64,000 nucleotides of DNA from Trema orientale (taxonomy: Eukaryota > Streptophyta > Magnoliopsida > Rosales > Cannabaceae). The stretch lies in assembly GCA_002914845.1 (NCBI GenBank), contig JXTC01000061.1, positions 984,222 to 1,048,221 on the forward strand, read 5' to 3'. A model generated the notes under the pieces. That model made no database searches. It saw nothing but the letters and a program-made list of their open reading frames with translations, and was not told the origin of the DNA. The position numbers and the translations under genes were made by a program. Below, one piece after another: positions 22,785 to 36,840 of this stretch (position 1 is the stretch's first letter; every line of letters starts with the position of its first letter).

Positions 22785-25700
22785 CACAACGTACGACCGA
22801 ACGGACATCATCATGAACTTGGGTTGGCAATGACAATCATTAAATTGGGCCGGGTCCATGTCCATGTTATTGTCACTGAGACTTGAGCTGGGAAGACCTA
22901 AGTATTATTCATTGGCCATTTACCCATACTTTGTCACATTTTTGCGTGCGTTTTATTATATTACATATAAAACAAAATGAATAATGGAATAATATTGGAC
23001 CGGCCGGGCATATATATTGCTGATCATAATGCTTTGATTAGTTCATTTTCTTTTTCGACAAGAACAGACGACATAAGAAGTTGTACGCAACTAAGGAAAA
23101 GGCTAGAATAGTCCTCTTCTCCAGAACTATACGTACCTACATCTACACACCAACGACTAATGAAACTTGGTCAAATCTTGGCATGCTTGATGCTTAATTA
23201 ATGGCTTGTATTGATTCTATCTTATTATTTCAGTTTTGATATGTTACGTAAAGTGAAAGATAATTTTTGCACGTTAATTAACATATTCTGCCAATTTAAT
23301 TAGTTGGATGTTTTGGTAGGATCCCTGACATCTTTTATTTTATTTATTTACTTTAAAAACAAATAAAAAATGAATATCTAGTACTCCATGTACCCAAGTT
23401 CATATAATTTCTGCTACTCCACTTTTGTTAATTGGATTCCTGATATTTTGAATTCAATCTCAGTATTTATGCTTGTTAATGGGATCTTACGGGTTAATTT
23501 CTTTGATTGTCAGAGGGGTGGATTAATCATGTGACATATATTCTATTATTTTGTTTGGTTGATGATGCTCTCAACTGTGGGAATCTCAGAGTTGGTGCTT
23601 GAGGACTACACTTTTGAAAGCCTATTGCTTCTTCTCTCAGAGGTTTTATGACTCCTTGAGATGATATTTTCATTTTCTGCAATGGGAATATATAAGAAAT
23701 CCTTGAAAGTGCCCGTTGAATAAATACCTATGTGCTTTTTTTTTTTTTTTTTTGAGAACAATTCGGTGGTCTAACATATGTGGTTGGAGAGAGATTCTTT
23801 GGCCGCAAGTACTTTGCTAAAGTCAGGTTCTTTTAATTGTTGGTCCTTGGTGGATTCTGAACAATTGGAGGAGGACTCTTGCTTTGGCTTGTAGCGGATA
23901 AATGTTCATTTTCCTGTGCAGATAGAATGGCTTCCTCTTATAGTGTTTCAAAATCGAAATAGGATGTACTTGGGGAGTATCCTGGACTTCCCTTTTTTTT
24001 TTTTTTTTNTTTTAAATATGGAAAGAGCGCAATTACTTGGGGATGAATATATACGCAAGCCAACGGTCTAGTTGAGCGGGGCTTGCATAAACCTACAATT
24101 AGAGGCTTGACTATATATAAAACAAATATTTATACTTATAAATATCTCGGTTGTTCAGTTTATATTCGGCTCTGCACCATCTGGTGACTATGACAACCAG
24201 TACTATCGTCTACATAGATCTAGCTACTTTGACTTTTACTTAATTGATTAGGTTTATTCCCTGCATCACTTTGACTCTTTATTTATCCAACTTATAATAA
24301 GTGTACATGTACATACATAGCAATGAAACAACATACTATATATAAAGGGCCCCGTTATACAACGGTAACCGAAAAAATTGTTACTAAATTGATGATCATG
24401 TGGCTAACTAATAATCACAATCTATAAAACTGGCATTGCATTATTCTCTAAGGGGAAAAAAATGTCAAATAGGATTCGGCCATCATTTGGTTCCATGTGA
24501 AGTTATCAAAATCCCGCAATGTTTCTAGCTAGTCATAGCTTATAAGCAATGAATATCAAAATATCTTGTGTATCAAATGGTCAATCACAACGATATATAC
24601 AATCATACTTATTATTATTATTATTATCATATATCTTTTGATATGTCAAGTACCATATATAACACCGTATGTACACATATCTCAACACCTTAAGTATCAC
24701 ATGATCATGATATGATCATTATAAGGACTGAGGGCACTAACCAAACCTAGCTCACGATTTATTAACTTAATTATATTATTGTTAAAAATTTATTTATCTA
24801 TAATTTCAGTAAAAAAAAAAAAAAAAGCATTTATTTTTCTGAAAAAAGCTTAAGCACTAAACGAATGAAGTAATTGTGAAACTGAAAAAATTAAAAAGGT
24901 ATATCCGTAAGAAGAAAGGATAATATACCTTAATGATCTTGTTTGTGATGACAACTCCACGTGGTTCTTGTAGTTATCTGAAGCAAAGCGTGTGGTCGAT
25001 ATTGGGAGTCATATCCCACCGAGAATCTTAAGTCTAAAGTGGCCACGTGTTGCACTAACCATGTTTTAGATACAAGAGACACTGCTCTTATAATCAGCAA
25101 GCAAACCCTAACATTTAATTAATTCACTTGAAATTGAAAATCAACTAAATCGATCGTTATATATTTATTTATGTACATATAAACAGGGGGTACATAACTG
25201 CAGGGGCGTACCGTTCAAGAGGAGGATAAGATTAAATAATACGGGCGGTGTTTTAAATTATAGACTAACAACATTGTAATGGCAGTTTCCTACAATTCTA
25301 CATCATGTAATTATAATTTATAATCTATAATTGATATATATATATATATATGTAATACCATAAGTCGCGCGTTGAAGTTGCCATCTGGCTGCCTGTCAAG
25401 GTATATATGGCCGTACATAGAAGGATAAAAAAAGCGAGAACAGANATTGTTTTTTATTTTATTTTTATAAATAATTATTTTGTTATCATATGTCTTGCTT
25501 AACGAGACAACACATAAGCTTTCTGTAACAATTTTGTATAATCAGAATTTGGGAGGACTTTGATGACCATTTTTCTTGTTTGTATATATAGCTCTGCATA
25601 GTGCTTATCTCAATACTTTTTGAATTTGTTTTTTTATTGGTTGGTTGGTTTTAAAGTTTGTTTGTTTACGACAAAAATAGCTAGTTGAAGTTGACCAACG

Positions 25701-25995
25701 GCAAAGGGGCAATGAGGAGGATAATTTGGTCAATAAAGTTTCTGTATTTGTTCAACTCTTACTCCGTCTTCCATAGAAGCCACGTGTGATTTTGAGCCTA
25801 ATTAAATCTATTTAAAGCCCACAGATATGACATATTCTTCAATTGGGGATTTATTATCAAAATATCTTCGAATTTGGATGTTAATTACTATGGTCGGTCG
25901 TTTCAGAAAGTCAGTGTTCTTAAGAAGTTGACGATTTTTAACATTTCCATATGCGTATATATGTAATTGGTTAAAAAAAAAAAAACTAAATGTTA
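22785..25995. other. Gene-poor AT-rich intergenic DNA
   Basis: Nothing recognisable as a gene. A degenerate, possibly once-coding stretch lies around 23750-23960 (one frame reads VVGERFFGRKYFAKVRFF), but it is too short and interrupted to name. Poly(T) tracts occur at about 23738-23753 and 23993-24012, the second carrying an undetermined base at 24009; another undetermined base is at 25445. Confidence 0.5.
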
Positions 25996-26001
25996 TTAAG
26001 G

Positions 26002-29000
26002 TGTTATGAATATATTAATTTATATGTGGATGTTCATATTCTATAACCCCTAATCTTTAGATTTCCCAATCCCTATTTATATCCTATTTAGTAGTGTTTT
26101 ACATTGTAACCTATATATAATATTTTGGTATTCTAGCACTTATGGTTGTAAGCCTATAAATATGACATTGAGCATGTATTGTATAGATGAAGATGAATGG
26201 AATAATAAGAAAATTCTCTCTATACTTCTCTTGTATCTTCTTCTTTTACTTTTGTGCATTTTCTATTCTATACTTTGTACTTAGTTTAAAATACGTTATC
26301 CGCACGAGTCTCTAGCCTTTGGTCTTAGATATTGTCAAGAGGTGCTTCCGTTGAGGTATACTCTCTTTCTCTTGGTTAATTTTAATCCTCTTTGAATTTC
26401 TGGATATTATTGGTTATTTGTAGAGAGTAGTAGCTAGCCGCTGTGAGAATTATATCTCATACTTGGAGTCATTGCTCAAGTTTTATTACTTATTCTATAG
26501 CTTTGCAAATTCCTCGAAGAGAATGTTGCACTTTAAAATTGTGAATTTGTCATAGTCAATATAAGTATTGACATTAAAAGATGAATATACAATTTCTCGA
26601 AATCTATGCTTATATAATCAAATAATGCCACATATAGCACCCTAGAAATGGATAATGCTAATAAAACTGTGTATGGCACCTTAGTAATGTAAATGCAAGC
26701 ATAAAAAAAAATAGAAAAGTTTACTGAATAGATTTCAAGAGCTATAGATAAAATGCGGTCTACGACATATATAATGGCTTTTGTTATACATATATAATGT
26801 ATTTTGTGAGGGTAATATATATATACCAAATCGTAAGATTCCAATTCCAATGTGTGAAAGTTCCATATTTGAATACTTCTGCATGATCCTAGAAGTGATG
26901 TGCATATTTCATAATAATGATTGTGAATTTATCATATAGTTAAAATGAATAATGATATTATTGTCATTTATTTAACTATTAAAAAATTATATAGCCACCT
27001 GAAGTGGACCAATTATATCATATAGCCACATGAAGTGGAAAAATTATATTTCTTTGAAAAAAAAAAAGGAAGAATATACCTTGTATTTGAATCAAGGACT
27101 AAAGGACCGAACTCCTATTGGATTGTTTTAAGAACAATACTATTTCTATTGAATTAGAAAAAGTAAAACTACAATTATTTTTGTAGTAGTTTATTATTTT
27201 TAACAACACCGTAAGCTATTATTTAGCATTTATAAATATATGTACCAATTGAGTCCTCTTTCGGTGTATTTGATGATTGCTTAAATTCGTACAAAATTAA
27301 TGTATTGCATAAAAGGTTATCAGTTATCGATGTTCTAAATTCTTATCCGATTGTAAATTTATTATTTCTAATTGTACATATACTGCTTATATTGTCATAC
27401 AAATTTTGCGATCATTTTTTGTTAATTCTCTATCAACCACATGATATATTTATATCTTTTACGATTCATATATATTTTTAGTTTATATTGTACACATATA
27501 ATGTCATATATGAAGGCTAAAACCTATGGAGATTCAGTGGTCTTATTCTAATTTTCCTGTATAGGCATATTATGATCTATTTGATTGTCTTGGCTTGCAT
27601 GCTTTTCTAAAATATGTTCTATGAGTATGTGAAGTTCACAGATGCATATTATTTTATACATGTTTGTTCTCGGACTCGATTTTTATTTGCTCTTGCTTTG
27701 GTTTTAAATAAGTTATATTATATATATATATGGGAGTAATTCAGTTTTATATGTATATGAATGTGTATATATAAATACAAAATTATTCCCATGATTACTT
27801 ATTACTGATTTCTATTTGATTGGGTGAAGAAACTAACTATCATTCTTATAGTTTTGGAATATACTAAATCAGTTCAATTACAATTATATTGATTACTAAT
27901 CTTTGGACTTTGGTTTTACTTGAGAGTACATAAACTTTTGAGCAATCTTATTGACTATATTCAAATAATTATTTGGGAAATAATTGTATTTAGAACATTG
28001 TAGAATATTTATTTTGGACACATTAAGATAGCAAATTTATCTAAGCTTGAGTTCAATACTTTTGAAATTTGTGAAAAAAAAAATATTTGACGTGAGTCCT
28101 TGATGCTGAAATGCATTTGGATACTAATGAGTTGGGTGAGATCAATAAGGAAAAAAATTAAGGCATCGGCGTAAAATACGGCTAAGCTTATGATATTATT
28201 GAGGTATTGTTTAAGTGAGAATTTGAAGTCTTAATACCTCATTATTAAAGATTCCAATGTCCTCTGAAAACAAAGCATTAATGACTCGTAGCTCGTTATC
28301 CTATTGCCTACTTAATTTGATTGGATATATCAGTGCCTATAGGACTTTAAGTCCATGTCAAAGTACAATTCAGCCATATTTAGAATAACCTCACAACTGA
28401 AATTGTGTAGTGATAAGACTATTTTTCATATCTCTAACATACTCTTGAGTAGTACTATAAAGAACGAAAATTTTCAAAAGTACTCTATATTTATTGTTTG
28501 TATTCTGGTGGTTAAAAAAGACAATGCATTAATGATGATGAATCATCAAGCTAAGCCTATTAGTGTGACAATAGTCCATAAAGTGAATGTTGTATGTAGC
28601 CACAAGTGTGATAAATGTGGGCAATGTATAGGAAAAATGGATATGATTATGGGCATGCTCATAAAAAATACTTGTGAACACCTACAAGAAGGATATATGT
28701 TCTTAGTCAAATTTTATAAATATTTTATCTTGTTGGTTAGTATGCATTGTTCAATAGTGTTATTCTTATCAGGGGGAGCAAATCAATATATAACTGTACT
28801 CTTTTTCTTTAGTCAAATTTTTGTCTCACAGGGTTTTTATTGACTAAAAGTTTTAATGAGGCAGTATATGCAATAGCTGAAGGATATATGTTGTACTCTT
28901 TTTCCCTTCGCTGAGGTTTTGTCCCACTGGGTTTTCCTAGCAAGGTTTTTAATGAGGCAGTTTTAGCAAATAATAAGAATATTGCACTCTTTTTTCCCTA

Positions 29001-29368
29001 CTAGGTTTTTCGTCCCAAAGGATTTTACCTAATAAGGTTTTAATGAGGCATATTCTAATGAACATCTAAGGGGGAGTGTTATGAATATATTAATTTATAT
29101 GTGGATATTCATATTCTATAACCCCTAACCTTTAGGTTTCCCAATCCTCATTTATATCCTATTTAGTAGTATTTTACATTGTAACCTGTATATAATCTTT
29201 TGGTATTCTAGCACTTATGGTTGTAAGCCTATAAATATGCCATTGAGCATGTATTGTATAGATGAAGATGAATGGAATAATAAGAAAATTCTCTTTACAC
29301 TTCTCTTGTATCTTCTTCTTTTACTTTTGTGCATTTTCTATTATATACTTTGTACTTAGTTTATAATA
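26002..29368 (+). mobile_element. Copia element, structurally complete but lacking pol
   Basis: Two 292-bp LTRs (26002-26293 and 29077-29368) begin TGTTATGAATAT and are about 95-96% identical by eye. The element is flanked by the 5-bp duplication TAAGG (25997-26001 and 29369-29373). GTTATCCGCACGAGTC follows the left LTR, as in many plant Copia elements, and a purine tract AAGGGGGAG (29068-29076) directly precedes the right LTR. The 2.8-kb interior holds only a broken Gag-like remnant near 28355-28700; no protease, integrase or RT was seen. It is a non-autonomous or decayed copy. LTR divergence suggests an insertion on the order of one to a few million years old. Confidence 0.88.
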
Positions 29369-29373
29369 TAAGG

Positions 29374-30588
29374 AATCAAGTTTTGTATCAAATTTTTAAT
29401 ATCAACAAATTTGTTATGTGGTTTGTCACTATTTTATTAGTGATAATGTTTAATCTATTTATGAAAATTTTTACGCACTAATTAGATGGTGACAACTTAC
29501 ATGTCACATGTGTTAGTACAAAAAATTAAATACAAAAATTAGAATATGTAGTATTATCCTTATTATAACTTATTATAATGTTAACATGCATTTGAGATTT
29601 GTAATAATTTTGATAATTATCAATCTCTGATTGATTAAATTATTGATTCGCTAATCTCTAATGGATAGATGGATTCCCTAATTAATGTGATGTAATTGAG
29701 ATGTAATTCATTTTCTGTAATGGATTGATTGATTCCCTAATTAATGTGATGTAATTCATTTTCTTTTATTAGACGTATACTATAACTGTAAACATGGTAC
29801 ATTGTAGTCATTGTAAACACAAAAAGATAGATAGAAAGATTATTGTCTCTATTATTTTTGTTTTATTTAGGTTATGCAGTTTTTGTATTAATTTACTTTA
29901 GTTTTATAAAAAATATATATTATTTCCAATTACGTGCCAAGAAATTTATGGATTATAGTATTCTATTCATGAAAGGAAAAAATTCTGTCCCCCAGCATAT
30001 ATATGGAATATTCGTGAGCCCCATTTTCGAAAACAAACTAACTATACATAGCTATTTATATATTATTTATAATTAGAACATAAATAAATATAGCAGCTAG
30101 AACGTGCCTTGGCTAGTCATTCAAAAATTAATAAATAAAATATATAAATAAATAAATAAATAAGAGGAAAGTAAAGACAGCAAGTTGGCTAGGGTCAGAG
30201 GGCGGAAGGGGGGGGGGGGGTTTATTAATATGTTGATTTATTTATAAGAAAGGAAGAAAGGAAGAAAGAAAGAAAGAAATGGGGGCGGGGGGATTTATTA
30301 GTATGTTGATTAATGAGATGAGGCGTTAGATTAGATCAAAGGGCGGAGATTAAAAGGGGGATCAAGTCATAAATATCAACGTAAGAAAAGCAGGTGGCTC
30401 CAAAGTTGCTGCACTACTACTGCCCGTCCCCATCCCTTTTCCCTTTGTAAAAGCCAAAAGGCCTTCCCTCGTAACAATTTAAAAAACGAAACCCCCTCTC
30501 ATCTCTCTCTCTCTTTCTTGTCTCTTTCTCCCTTATTATTTTATTATTAAAATAAGTGTGCAGTATATATATATATATATACACACAA

Positions 30589-30623
<35 letters not shown>

Positions 30624-30762
30624 AAATAGTTGAGCGCACTCATTTTGATATGATATGAGAAATTAAGAGAAGATCCTATTTATAAAGAAAAAAGAAAAAA
30701 GAAAGGGAAGAGGGTAAAGGTAGACAGAGAGGAGGATAGAAGGAGGAGAGGATTATTAGGAA
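29374..30762. promoter_or_regulatory. Upstream region of IPUT1
   Basis: This 1.4-kb stretch contains a short direct duplication (GATTCCCTAATTAATGTGATG at about 29672 and 29731), a run of 13 G (30208-30220), GAAA/GGAA repeats (30248-30280), CT-rich tracts (30495-30535) and (GA)n at 30591-30622 close to the start codon. CT/GA tracts near the start are common in plant 5' UTRs. No core promoter element could be fixed. Confidence 0.5.
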
Positions 30763-33700
30763 ATGGCGTGGAAAATAGAGATGAAGATGATGATGATGAT
30801 GATTTTATTGTTAGGAGTAGTTCTTGTGGAGGGAACAACGACGTCGTCTAAGGCTAAGGCTAAGGCTAAGGCGACGGTGATCAAAGGAGGGGCGCCGCAC
30901 AGGAACGCTTATGCGACGATGATGTACATGGGGACGCCTAGGGACTACGAGTTCTACGTGGCCACGCGCGTGATGCTAAGATCCCTTGCAAAGCTCAAAG
31001 TGGATGCCGATCTCGTCGTCATAGCCTCCCTTGACGTCCCTCTTCGTTGGGTTCAAGCCATGTAAGTCATATCATTTTCTCTCTCTCTCTCTCTCTCGTT
31101 AATCTGTCCCTTTTTTTTTTAATTAAAAAAAAAGGAAATTTAATTTGCTTTAATAAAAACGTATGTTAGGAGCTGGCTCGCCTAGTTTTGGGGAGGGGGG
31201 TGGCTTAATTTCAAAGGACCATTTACTAATAGCACTTTAACATATCCAGTTTCCGGCGGGCGTACCGCTTACTTTATATAATAAATCATTAAATAAAAGG
31301 GTCTTAAATTAATTTCCTAAAGAGCAAGAGCCTCAGCAGTGAGCGCTTTCACAAAGCGCGTTCATTTTTATTTATTTAATTTCCTTTATTACCAAGAGTT
31401 TACAATCAGCTGCGGCCGGCAGTACACTATTCTAAGAATTTATTAAATGGTCTATTACAAATATACCCTTCATAGTTTTTTTTTTTTTTTTTAAACCTAC
31501 ATTCTTGAAAATTACACTTCACTCCCATAAGATTTCAGTTTCATCTGGAAATAATTGTCGAAAACAACCTACTCATCAGTGTTTTAGGACATAAATTTAT
31601 TTCTAAACAACTTCTAAATTAACACAGCATCATTACCAAATAACCAAAAATTTCAAACAAAATATATAAATTTTCATTTGATTTAGAATATGTTTGAAAA
31701 TAATTTCTATTACGAATCTAGAGTAGAGGTGAAGTGTAGTTTCTAAGAGAATATGGGTTGATACTAAAAATTAAAAGGTTATAGGGGATATATTTGTAAC
31801 TAATTTTTTTAATCAAAAAGTGAATATTATATACAGTCCTGGATGGTGATGGATGCACCTAACAAAAACCCCCCTATTTGACTTTTCAACACTTGAGCGA
31901 AAGAAAAAAATAAATATCTGTAAAAAATGAGTTGGAATGAGCCCCGTTAACAGGTAGAAGGCACATGTTATGATGTTAGTAGTCAAAGGGCTCAGACTCA
32001 GCGTGGTCTGGTCTAGGTCGTCCAATTAAGTCCACCAACCGCGTGGTCTATGCGGACTTGGCCGCTAATGCTAATCCCGCTTTTTGAATAGTAGATAGTA
32101 TGGTTGTCGATACATACTTTGACGCAAACCCAACGAAAGCCAAGACCCCAGTTGTCTTTTTTTTTTTTTTTTTCTAATAATAATAATATTATTATATGCT
32201 GCATCCCAAATAAATGCTGCATCCCAAATAAACGCAAACCCAGTTGTCTTTGTTTATATGCTGCATCCCAAATAAATATATATAGTGGTGTTTTTTCTTT
32301 TGTTGATAATAAATATATGATGGTGTTTTATATTGGTCTATTCGGATTTGGCATTTTATTTTTTGGTTAATTACGAAATGAAGAGCTATTAATGAAAAAG
32401 AAATAGCCCAGAAAAACGCTTTACACTTTTGCATTCATTAGTATACATTTAAATTCCACTATTATTTATAATATTATTAAATATAAAATTAAATAATGAA
32501 ATCCAAAAATGCAAAAATAATTACATTTAGTGCTAGTTTGGGATAGTATTACTTATGCTTATATTTGAAATTTTAATTTCATGATCTAAGTGGTATTATT
32601 TTTTTTTTGTCATTTATTTAAATGAGGCCAAATATGGAAATACAAATTTTCATTAAAATCTAAAAAAATAAAAAATTTCATATTTTCTTTGAAAAAATTC
32701 TAAAGAAATCACATAAGTATGACTTTATTTGGAAGAGCTTTCAATGCCAAACTCTTCTGATATTTCACTTAAACTGGGGTAAGTAAATTTCAAAAGTCAT
32801 GCCAATCAGGCCCTTAGCATTCTTTTGAGATTTGAAATTCGTGCTCCCGAACTACTTGGGCTGTCACTATGTTTGGTATTGGTAGCTAGATTAATGGAGC
32901 TATTAATTAGACATGACTAACAGTGTGTACCATTTAAGAAACTAAATTGTCAATTCAACATTTATTTTACCATAACGGCAGTTATGGCACTATTGTACGA
33001 ATTCAAAATTACGCATTCTCGTATGGGAAAAATAGCTAGGCAGGCTCAGACAATCGCTATTTCCTTTGTTACATCAAGAGTTGTAAAATTTGTACAAACA
33101 CATTTTACACTCAGACAATTGCTGTTTCCTTTGTTACATCAATAGCAGAGCAATAGTTTTACTTTGGATTTTTGTCCTTATTTTGTAACGTTCTGGCTAA
33201 TCAGGGAACAGGAAGATGGAGCGAAGGTGGTGAGAGTGGAAAATCTGAATAATCCGTACAAGAAACAGGCCAATTTTGATTGGAGATTTATGTTAACGAT
33301 GAACAAGATCTATGTGTGGAGCCTGGTGGACTATGACAGAGTGGTCATGCTTGATTCTGACAACATTTTCCTTCAAAAAACCGATGAGTTGTTCCAATGT
33401 GGACAGTTCTGTGCAGTCTTCATTAACCCTTGTGTCTTCCATACTGGCCTCTTTGTGCTACAAGTAAGTGCACCCATTGATAAAGAGTCATAGCATATTG
33501 TTAAAAGGAAGCCATACATATTTTGTTTTTAGTTTTTACTTGATAGTAATGATGGTACATATACGTACGTATGCAGCCATCAATGGAGGTGTTCAAGGAC
33601 ATGGTTCACGAGTTAGAAAATGAGAGAGATAACCCAGATGGTGCGGACCAGGGCTTCATAGGCGGCTACTTCCCAAACTTGCTTGATCGACCAATGTTTC

Positions 33701-34796
33701 ATCCACCTACTAATGGCACAAAGCTTAATGGAACTTATAGACTTCCTTTGGGCTACCAAATGGATGCTTCTTACTATTGTGAGTCAAATTTAAAATGAAG
33801 AGTTTTGTTTTTTCTAATTTTGAATGGTCATATTATTTTGTGCTTAATCTAAACTGACACTAGTTATATTTGTTCTGCCCAGATCTTAAACTGCGGTGGA
33901 GTGTACCATGTGGACCAAACAGCGTGATCACTTTCCCAAGTGCACCCTGGTTGAAGCCCTGGTATTGGTGGTCATGGCCTGTCTTGCCCTTAGGCATTTC
34001 CTGGCACGAAAGACGTCTTCAGACTCTTGGGTAAGACTCATTTCTATACACATTCCATTCTTATTATGTGTCAAAAATCCTAAAGCACGAGCACCAGCTG
34101 CCCCACCTCTAAGTAATTTGAAATTTCCCCTGTTTCGTGGGCTATTAAATGTTATAGTCCTGTTTTGTTGAATGACATAATGTGGACCAAGTACTGGACT
34201 CACGGTCCCGAGAGGCGGGCATTAATCTTAACGAGATAGATGTTTTCAATGACAGGTATGGAGCAGAGATGGCCGCTGTACTGATCCAGTTAGTTTTGTA
34301 TGTGGGACTCCTAGCAGTGACGCGCCTAGCACGGCCCAACATGTCTAAGCTATGGTACCGGCGTGTGGACAAGAGCAGCACCTTAATGCAGATGGCCCTC
34401 AAATTAGTGGCTATCTGGTCCATTATTGCAGCCTATGTAGTCCCTTTCTTCCTCATTCCTCGCACGGTTCATCCAGTGCTCGGCTGGACTCTGTATTTGC
34501 TTGCTTCATTTGCACTTTCCTCTGTATCCACCAACGCCTTTTTGCTGCCAATGCTTCCGGTTTTGGCTCCTTGGGTTGGCATCCTCGGTGCACTTTTGGT
34601 TATGGCGTTTCCTTGGTACCCAGATGGCATTGTGAGAGCCATCTCTGTGCTTGGCTACGCATTTGTGTGTGCACCGTTTATATGGGCTTCTATAGTGAAG
34701 GTCATGACTAGTCTCCAGGTCTCACTTGAAAAGGAGGCTTTTTTCCCAAGATTGGGCGACTCCACACCACCTCCAGGGATTAACAAGTTATGTTGA
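30763..34796 (+). CDS. IPUT1: Inositol phosphorylceramide glucuronosyltransferase (GT8), IPUT1/PGSIP6-like
   Basis: Five exons (30763-31061, 33205-33463, 33577-33778, 33883-34030, 34256-34796) give 482 residues with consistent phases and GT-AG introns. The family transfers glucuronic acid from UDP-GlcA to inositol phosphorylceramide in the Golgi, the first sugar step of plant GIPC sphingolipids. An N-terminal hydrophobic signal (MMMMMILLLGVVLVEG) precedes the GT8 domain (AYATMMYMGTPRDYEFYVA, DGAKVVRVENLNNPYKKQ). The metal-binding DxD is DSD at residues 150-152 within VVMLDSDNIF. NPCVFHTGLFVLQ and DNPDGADQGF follow. The C-terminal third has about five membrane segments, unlike the xylan GUX enzymes, and LARPNMSKL matches the IPUT1 type. 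A Lys/Ala repeat from GCTAAG units lies after the signal. Intron 1 is 2.1 kb. The match to Arabidopsis At5g18480 is from memory. Confidence 0.95.
31447..31805. repeat. Possible MITE in IPUT1 intron 1
   Basis: ATTACAAATATACCC near 31454 recurs inverted as GGGGATATATTTGTAAC near 31785. Inner sequences (TACACTTCAC and its complement GTGAAGTGTA) continue the inverted symmetry. The interior is non-coding and no target duplication was identified. Confidence 0.5.
32120..32285. repeat. Short tandem GCTGCATCCCAAATAAA units in IPUT1 intron 1
   Basis: The unit ATGCTGCATCCCAAATAAA occurs three times (about 32196, 32214 and 32261). ACGCAAACCCA and CAGTTGTCTTT each occur twice, so a ~65-bp higher unit has been duplicated. 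Confidence 0.8.
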
Positions 34797-36732
34797 ATGG
34801 GCATATATATATATATATATTTTAACCAAGCTCATTGTTTGTTGTATATTGAGGCCTTGAAAATCTCATTGAGATGAAATATTGGCTCTTAGAGGTGAAG
34901 AGCATCTATCTCATCTTAAGTGATATAGAGTTTGGTGGGGCGGGAAAGAGATGGAAGGTTGGTTTTCTGTATCATAATGGTCAAATACTTAGACTATAGT
35001 CAAAATTAAGCATGGGATCAAGCTGGATGTTGGGCAGAGCTAAATCGAGTTATAGTTGGCATTCAATGATTCTGTAAAAAACTTTGATTCATTTCTGAAA
35101 ACTCACCATTATTTGAGTTGTACCTAAATTTTGTATGGAAACATTTCGATGATCAAATTTCACGGACCATGGTCCATGAAACTATACAAGTCTCGCACAT
35201 TTCTATTTATTTGTTTATTTTGAATGGTCAAATTATGTGCTTAATCTAGGGAGGTGCCATATACAAGATGTAAATAAAAGAAAGAAAATTCCGCATCTTT
35301 TACGATTATGCCGAAGATTAGATTTGTGGAGTGTTCCGAACCTGATTCCCCAAATACAACAAATTTTTAATGATGTAAAAGAAACAAAAATGTGTATCCA
35401 CTTGAAACAAAATAGAAGCTGATAATCATTCTCTTCTCCCAATAAACAATTGCACACTTGTGACTAGCCAGGCACAAGAACGACAATGCTCAGTTGAAAA
35501 ACGACAGAGCTAGAACAAGCATCTAGTATCTACATTGTGCAATGGCCAATGGATATACAATTCCACGTCACACAGGGAAAGACAGGCTGGGGCCCCCCTC
35601 GGTGAACGACAACATAACGGACCGCTGCTTTGTAAGTTTTGTAATCATGGTGGCTGACCATTCTGAGCAAAGCCAAGAAAAGAAGGGTATCTTTTTCTTC
35701 TCCTTGTGAGTCGAGCCCCACTGCCGCAGTGCTGTCCCCACACCTTTGTGGCCTGTCCCTATATGATGGCTACAATCATCATATATATATATTAATTTTG
35801 GGATACTCCCCAAGGGCAATTTCGTCCTAAAAAAATGCAATCTAGTATTCGAGTTTGGGTGGTTTTTGTATGTTATGTATTGTCCTTCTGGGAAAAAAAG
35901 AGGAGGGGGTTCAGGTCCCAACGTTCAAAAAAAAAATATTTAGCTGGGACCCGTAATGTGGACCAGAAATCGAATGGATATATATATATATACGCTACTA
36001 AACCTACAACCCCTGGAGATATGACAGAGACAAAGAAAGAAGCTAATTAATACAATATGGTATTTAACCATGCCTAGACCATAATAAGTCAGACACACAA
36101 CGCGCGACTGGCCTTGGGCTTAAACTGACCGTTTACTGAGGAAGAATTAAGGGTAATATAAAATACAATTACGTGACTGAAAGTATGTAACAATGATAAA
36201 TTAAAGTGTAGAATTTCCACATATTAAGACAATTATATTAAAGTGTAGAATTAAAGTGACCGTAACAAGGATAAATTTAAGTGTAGAATTTTCATTACAT
36301 ATTAAGACAATATATTGGTAAGCATTACAAGGTGGTAAGCAAGTGAGTTTTAGTACATGTACATTCACATGCAAAGCCTAGGAGATAATGACCCACATGG
36401 AGAGCGTCAATTGCCTGAGCCGGACGGTAAATTAAATACCAATAAAAAGCCTAAATGTGGTATAACGGTATAAGCTACCTTTGTCTCTATGAGTATAGAC
36501 TAAAAAATGACCGTTGGAAGTACACCCAGTTGTTTCCTAAAATACAAAGAAGTACTATTTAAGATTCTAAAGACACCTATAAGATTGTGTGTCACTTGCT
36601 CTTTCGCATATAACACTTGCACTATATATATGTATAATGTATAGGTTTTTATTCCTTGAAATCTCCAAAGCTCTTAATTAGGAATTCTCCAACTGGCCGG
36701 ACGGATCACAATAATAATTCCTGATCTCATTC

Positions 36733-36773
<41 letters not shown>

Positions 36774-36836
36774 CAATATCTCGATTTCTATAGTATAATT
36801 GATCAATTGTTTTTTTTTTGACCATTTTAATGCTTG
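34797..36836. other. Intergenic region between IPUT1 and pectinesterase genes
   Basis: It holds the 3' flank of IPUT1 and the upstream region of the pectinesterase gene. A diverged ~76-bp direct duplication (GTAACAA.GATAAATT) lies at 36186 and 36262. (CT)n at 36737-36771 sits about 70 bases before the pectinesterase start and is probably in its leader. No other gene was recognised. Confidence 0.5.
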
Positions 36837-36840
36837 GTTT

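Noticed and set aside
28355-28843. 162-codon ORF as a host gene
   Set aside because: It lies inside the Copia element and resembles the end of its Gag; treated as part of that fossil.
33896-34171. ORFs on both strands overlapping IPUT1 exon 4
   Set aside because: They are other frames of a well-supported exon plus intron sequence.
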